Notes under the pieces: generated by a model
What the model was told of the DNA's origin: nothing
What the model saw: only the letters and a program-made list of their open reading frames with translations
Database searches by the model: none
Source: an uncultured Lachnospiraceae bacterium
GTDB taxonomy: Bacteria; Bacillota; Clostridia; Lachnospirales; Lachnospiraceae
Assembly: GCA_910577765.1 (NCBI GenBank)
Contig: CAJTOV010000081.1
Location: 1 to 17,082 of the forward strand
Reading direction: 5' to 3'
DNA length: 17,082 nucleotides
Made by a program: the position numbers and the translations under genes
In this document: positions 14,508-17,082 of the stretch, piece by piece
Position numbering within the stretch: the stretch's first letter is position 1
Layout: each line of letters opens with the position of its first letter

Positions 14508-15659
14508 ATGACAGGAGTGGCCATACTGGGGGCAGGCGATATTGCCAATGTCCATATTGAGGCTTACAAAAAGCTGTCCGGCCGCTGCCGGATCGCAGCA
14601 CTGGCAGATATCTTTCTCCAGAAAGCCCAGGAGAAGAAGGAAAAATACGGGCTGGACTGTGATGTGGTGGAGGATTACAAAGAACTGGTGGACCGGGAGG
14701 ATATTGACCTGGTGTCTGTCTGTCTTCCACCTTCGGACCACTGCCAGGCAGTGACGGCATTTTTAAAGGCAGGGAAACATGTGCTGTGCGAGAAGCCCAT
14801 GGCGCCTTCCCTGGAAGAGTGCGACCAGATGCTGGCGGCCGCCGCAGAAAGCGGCGCCCTGCTGTCTGTGGTGGCCCAGAACCGGTTCAAGCCGGATATT
14901 ATGCGGACAAAGAAGTTCCTGGAAAGCGGCGCCCTGGGAGAGCTGTATTTTGCCCAGGCCAATTCCCTCTGGTGGCGGGGGGACAATTACTATGATTTGT
15001 GGTGGCGGGGCACCTGGGCAAAGGAAGGGGGCGGCTGCACCTTTATCCACGCAGTCCACCATATCGACCTGTTCCTGTGGCTGATGGGAGACCTAAAAGA
15101 GGTTTCCGCCATGGTGTCCAACCAGAACCACCACAACAGCGAGGTGGAGGATGTGTCCATCAGTACCCTGCGGTTCGAAAACGGCGCCGTGGGCCTTATG
15201 GTGGCATCTCTGCTTCATCACGGGGAAGAGCAGAAGATCATCATTGACGGGGAGAAGGGTTCCATTGAGATTCCCCACAAGATCAGCGTCAACCGCCAGA
15301 TGCCCAACGGCTATCCGGAGGACGATGAGGAGGCCCGGACCGGATTTGAGGAGGCTTTCCAGGCCATGGAGGACCTTTCCTACCGGGAGCACTGCGGCCA
15401 GATTGAGAATATGCTGTCTGCCATTGAGCAGGGAGGAAAGCCCCTGATCACCGGGGAGGACGGCCGCAAGACCGTGGAATTCATTTCCGCTGTATACCAG
15501 TCTGCTTTTACCGGCACCAGGGTGGCCCTTCCCATGGACCGGAAGGATCTGTTCTACACCCGGGAGGGCATCTTAAGCAAGGCCGTGAAATTCCACGAGA
15601 AAAAAAAGAGCGTGGAGAATTACGCGGATATGGGAATCAAGGTAGGCGGGACGTTGTAG
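14508..15659 (+). CDS. Gfo/Idh/MocA family oxidoreductase, first copy
   Basis: This 383-residue cytosolic enzyme is predicted to oxidise or reduce a sugar, cyclitol or related hydroxy compound with NAD(P). The Rossmann domain opens with VAILGAGDIANVHIEAY (GxGxxA at 8-13). The catalytic-lysine motif CEKPMAP is at 94-100, with Lys96. The C-terminal domain carries GGGCTFIHAVHHIDLFLWLMG from 174, where His184 occupies the usual catalytic histidine position and Ile180 replaces the Asp or Asn often seen there. The length fits the family. The ATG has an AGGTG site 6 nt upstream. It follows tctA by 101 nt and precedes a second, clearly different family member, suggesting that both act on the transported compound or on its metabolites. 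The substrate cannot be read from sequence; inositol, glucose-derived and sugar-acid substrates are all known in the family. Confidence 0.92.
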   Translation: MTGVAILGAGDIANVHIEAYKKLSGRCRIAALADIFLQKAQEKKEKYGLDCDVVEDYKELVDREDIDLVSVCLPPSDHCQAVTAFLKAGKHVLCEKPMAPSLEECDQMLAAAAESGALLSVVAQNRFKPDIMRTKKFLESGALGELYFAQANSLWWRGDNYYDLWWRGTWAKEGGGCTFIHAVHHIDLFLWLMGDLKEVSAMVSNQNHHNSEVEDVSISTLRFENGAVGLMVASLLHHGEEQKIIIDGEKGSIEIPHKISVNRQMPNGYPEDDEEARTGFEEAFQAMEDLSYREHCGQIENMLSAIEQGGKPLITGEDGRKTVEFISAVYQSAFTGTRVALPMDRKDLFYTREGILSKAVKFHEKKKSVENYADMGIKVGGTL

Positions 15660-15705
15660 AATAGCGCAAAGCGGGGGTACATGACAGACATCAGGAGGAG
15701 ACAGG

Positions 15706-16806
15706 ATGCAGAAAGCAGATGGAATGAATTATGCACCCGAATTCCGGGGCCAGGTGGAGAAGGTGTGCGGGCCCGGAGAGTTCCGGTTCGGCGTGATCGG
15801 CCTGGATCACGGACATATCTATGCCATATGCAACGGCCTGCTGGAGGCAGGAGCCCAGCTGGTCAGCGTGTGGGATCCAGACCCGGGAAAATGCCGGGAA
15901 TTTGCGCAGCGGTATCCCCAGGTCCAGTTGGCAGACTCAGAGGAAGCGGTTCTGGGGGACGGGGGGCTTCAGTTGATTGCAAGCGCTGTCCGTCCTTCCA
16001 GGCGCTGTGGTCTGGGGCTTAAGGTAATGGAGGCAGGCAAGGATTTCTTTGTGGATAAGCCGGGAATGCTGTCCCTGGACCAGGTGGAGGCAGCCCGGAA
16101 GGCCTGCGCACGTACCGGGAAAAAATATATCATCTATTTTGGAGAACGGATTCATGTGGAGGGGGCTGTCTATGCGGAACAGCTGATCCGGGAGGGAAAG
16201 ATCGGCCAGGTGCTCCAGGTCACCATCCTGGCGCCCCACCGGCTTAACCGTCCCACCAGGCCGGACTGGTTCTTTGAGGAAAAGGAGAACGGCGGCATTA
16301 TTTTAGACCTGGGCAGTCACCAGATCGAGCAGTTTCTCACCTACTGCGGGGCCAGGTCAGCCCGGGTGCTTCACACCACCGTGGCCAATTACCGGAACCG
16401 GGACAAGGAAAGCTTCTACGATTTCGGGGAGGGGACGCTTCTGGCAGACAACGGGGCCACCTGCTGGTTCCGGGTGGACTGGTTTACCCCGGATGGCTTA
16501 AGCGCCTGGGGAGACGGACGGGTGTTCGTCATGGGCACCCAGGGGACCATCGAGATCCGCAAGTATGTGGACCCGGGTACCTCCCGGGAGGGAGACCACG
16601 TGATCTGGGTGGACGGCCAGGGGGAGCATAAGGAGCAGGTCACCGGGAAGATGGGCTTCGTCTTCTTCGGCCGCCTGATCCGGGACTGTCTGGACCGCAC
16701 CGAGACCGCCATTACCCAGGACCATGTCTTTGAGGCCATGTCTGTGACCATCCAGGCCCAGGAACAGGCGGAGGTGATCCGGGGGGAGGAAATGGAGGGG
16801 CGGTAG
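15706..16806 (+). CDS. Gfo/Idh/MocA family oxidoreductase, second copy, variant nucleotide-binding loop
   Basis: This 366-residue protein has the Gfo/Idh/MocA fold but differs strongly from its neighbour. The nucleotide-binding loop reads FGVIGLDHGHIYA (28-40), so the second glycine of the usual GxGxxG is Asp34 and the third falls on His37. The lysine motif is VDKPG, with Lys118, and GGIILDLGSHQIEQF from 196 provides Asp201 and His205 as the likely catalytic pair. The first 25 residues before the Rossmann strand are longer than usual. A strong AGGAGGAG site lies just before the ATG, and the gap to the first oxidoreductase is 46 nt, so the genes are cotranscribed. The low similarity to the neighbour by eye argues against a recent duplication. 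The two may act in sequence, for example one oxidising and one reducing a keto intermediate, but this is inference. Confidence 0.9.
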   Translation: MQKADGMNYAPEFRGQVEKVCGPGEFRFGVIGLDHGHIYAICNGLLEAGAQLVSVWDPDPGKCREFAQRYPQVQLADSEEAVLGDGGLQLIASAVRPSRRCGLGLKVMEAGKDFFVDKPGMLSLDQVEAARKACARTGKKYIIYFGERIHVEGAVYAEQLIREGKIGQVLQVTILAPHRLNRPTRPDWFFEEKENGGIILDLGSHQIEQFLTYCGARSARVLHTTVANYRNRDKESFYDFGEGTLLADNGATCWFRVDWFTPDGLSAWGDGRVFVMGTQGTIEIRKYVDPGTSREGDHVIWVDGQGEHKEQVTGKMGFVFFGRLIRDCLDRTETAITQDHVFEAMSVTIQAQEQAEVIRGEEMEGR

Positions 16807-16867
16807 AGCGTGTTTGAAAATTGCTTTCCGGTAGCTGTGCGCTCCACTTTGATAGGAGATTATGAAA

Positions 16868-16905
16868 CAGGTGTCTGTCTGGTTGTGGGCAGGCGCCTGG
16901 TTTTT
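16868..16905 (+). terminator. terminator of the regulator-transporter-oxidoreductase module
   Basis: CAGGTGTCTG (16868-16877) pairs with CAGGCGCCTG (16890-16899) over 10 bp including two G-U pairs. G then TTTTTGTGT follows. It lies about 60 nt after the last stop codon. A further weak pairing, GAGCG (16806-16810) with CGCTC (16840-16844), precedes it. Confidence 0.7.
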
Positions 16906-16923
16906 GTGTCAATGCTGTATCCC

Positions 16924-16970
16924 TACCCTCAGTGGACAAGGGGCGTGTGTCCCCTTGTCCACTGAGGGTA
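16924..16970. repeat. large perfect inverted repeat without a T-run
   Basis: Two 20-bp arms (16924-16943 and 16951-16970) are exact reverse complements around a 7-nt loop. Neither flank has a T-run, so it is not a textbook terminator on either strand. It sits between the module terminator and an outward promoter, and could be a back-up terminator, a palindromic repeat element or a protein-binding site. Confidence 0.85.
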
Positions 16971-17015
16971 AGCCTGTATGTGACAAAAATAGATAGTTAC
17001 TCCCCCGCAAATTTG

Positions 17016-17024
17016 TGGTATACT
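17016..17024 (+). promoter_or_regulatory. candidate extended -10 promoter leading out of the window
   Basis: TGG followed by TATACT (17019-17024) makes an extended -10. No clear -35 is seen 16-18 nt upstream (GTTACT at best). It would start transcription near 17031 towards a gene beyond the right edge. No coding sequence is visible from there to the end of the window. Confidence 0.45.
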
Positions 17025-17029
17025 TTGAC

Positions 17030-17050
17030 TAGTACATCGTTGCACTAATT
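17030..17050 (+). repeat. second copy of a 21-nt motif found in the dCMP deaminase leader
   Basis: The 21 nt starting TAGTACATCG match 3723-3743 (TGGTACACCG...) at 18 positions, all three differences being transitions. Both copies end in TGCACTAATT. The left copy lies in a transcript leader, and this one overlaps the predicted start of transcription of the outward promoter. Confidence 0.5.
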
Positions 17051-17082
17051 CCCGAGTAAATAGCACTCGCTATCCGCGCCAT

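Noticed and set aside
16862..16996. 44-codon plus-strand frame with an AGGAG site and a hydrophobic, Cys/Trp-rich start
   Set aside because: The ribosome-binding site is only 3 nt from the ATG, and the frame runs straight through the module terminator and the perfect palindrome, so it is more likely chance than a small membrane peptide.

Overview
The window looks like a chromosomal segment of a GC-rich gut-type Firmicute, most likely a Lachnospiraceae member of the Enterocloster/Clostridium clostridioforme kind. Grounds: Shine-Dalgarno sites of AGGAGG type, sigma-A-like promoters, a giant fused acyl-CoA dehydratase activase typical of anaerobic clostridia, a decayed Rpn-like gene, and protein sequences that read as clostridial. 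The species call is inference from sequence style; no search was run. No rRNA, tRNA, CRISPR array or intact insertion sequence was seen.

Left block (1-3825, minus strand): a housekeeping-type operon read right to left. A dCMP deaminase has its own promoter and a structured leader. It is followed after only 3 nt by a cobalamin-binding radical SAM protein (DUF4080 type), then by a DEDDh (DnaQ/PolC-like) exonuclease. The first codons of a further gene lie at the left edge. Two minisatellites stand out: a 42-bp in-frame repeat inside the radical SAM gene, and a 37/38-bp repeat just downstream of it.

Middle block (3826-9753): a plus-strand pseudogene of an Rpn-like nuclease/transposase family, broken by a one-base frameshift and an internal deletion, sits directly upstream of an intact YbaK/ProX-type aminoacyl-tRNA deacylase. 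Converging on it from the right is a 1435-residue, apparently monocistronic protein. It carries two ATPase (activase) domains fused to DUF2229 and a 2-hydroxyacyl-CoA dehydratase-like region, and has its own promoter and a strong terminator.

Right block (9921-16905, plus strand): a coherent regulated module of a LacI-family regulator, a tripartite tricarboxylate transporter (TctC, TctB, TctA) and two different Gfo/Idh/MocA oxidoreductases, closed by a terminator. The same perfect 12-bp palindrome GCAAACGTTTGC lies about 30 nt before both the regulator gene and tctC. This gives a simple local model: the regulator controls itself and uptake of an organic or sugar acid, which the two NAD(P)-dependent oxidoreductases then act on. 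The substrate is not deducible from the window.

Right edge (16806-17082): no convincing gene, but a terminator, a perfect 20-bp-arm palindrome without a T-run, an extended -10 promoter pointing out of the window, and a 21-nt motif that recurs in the dCMP deaminase leader. I found no clear new defence or mobile system. The best leads are the two-operator LacI/TTT/Gfo-Idh module, the orphan activase fusion, the dCMP deaminase leader structure and the minisatellites.
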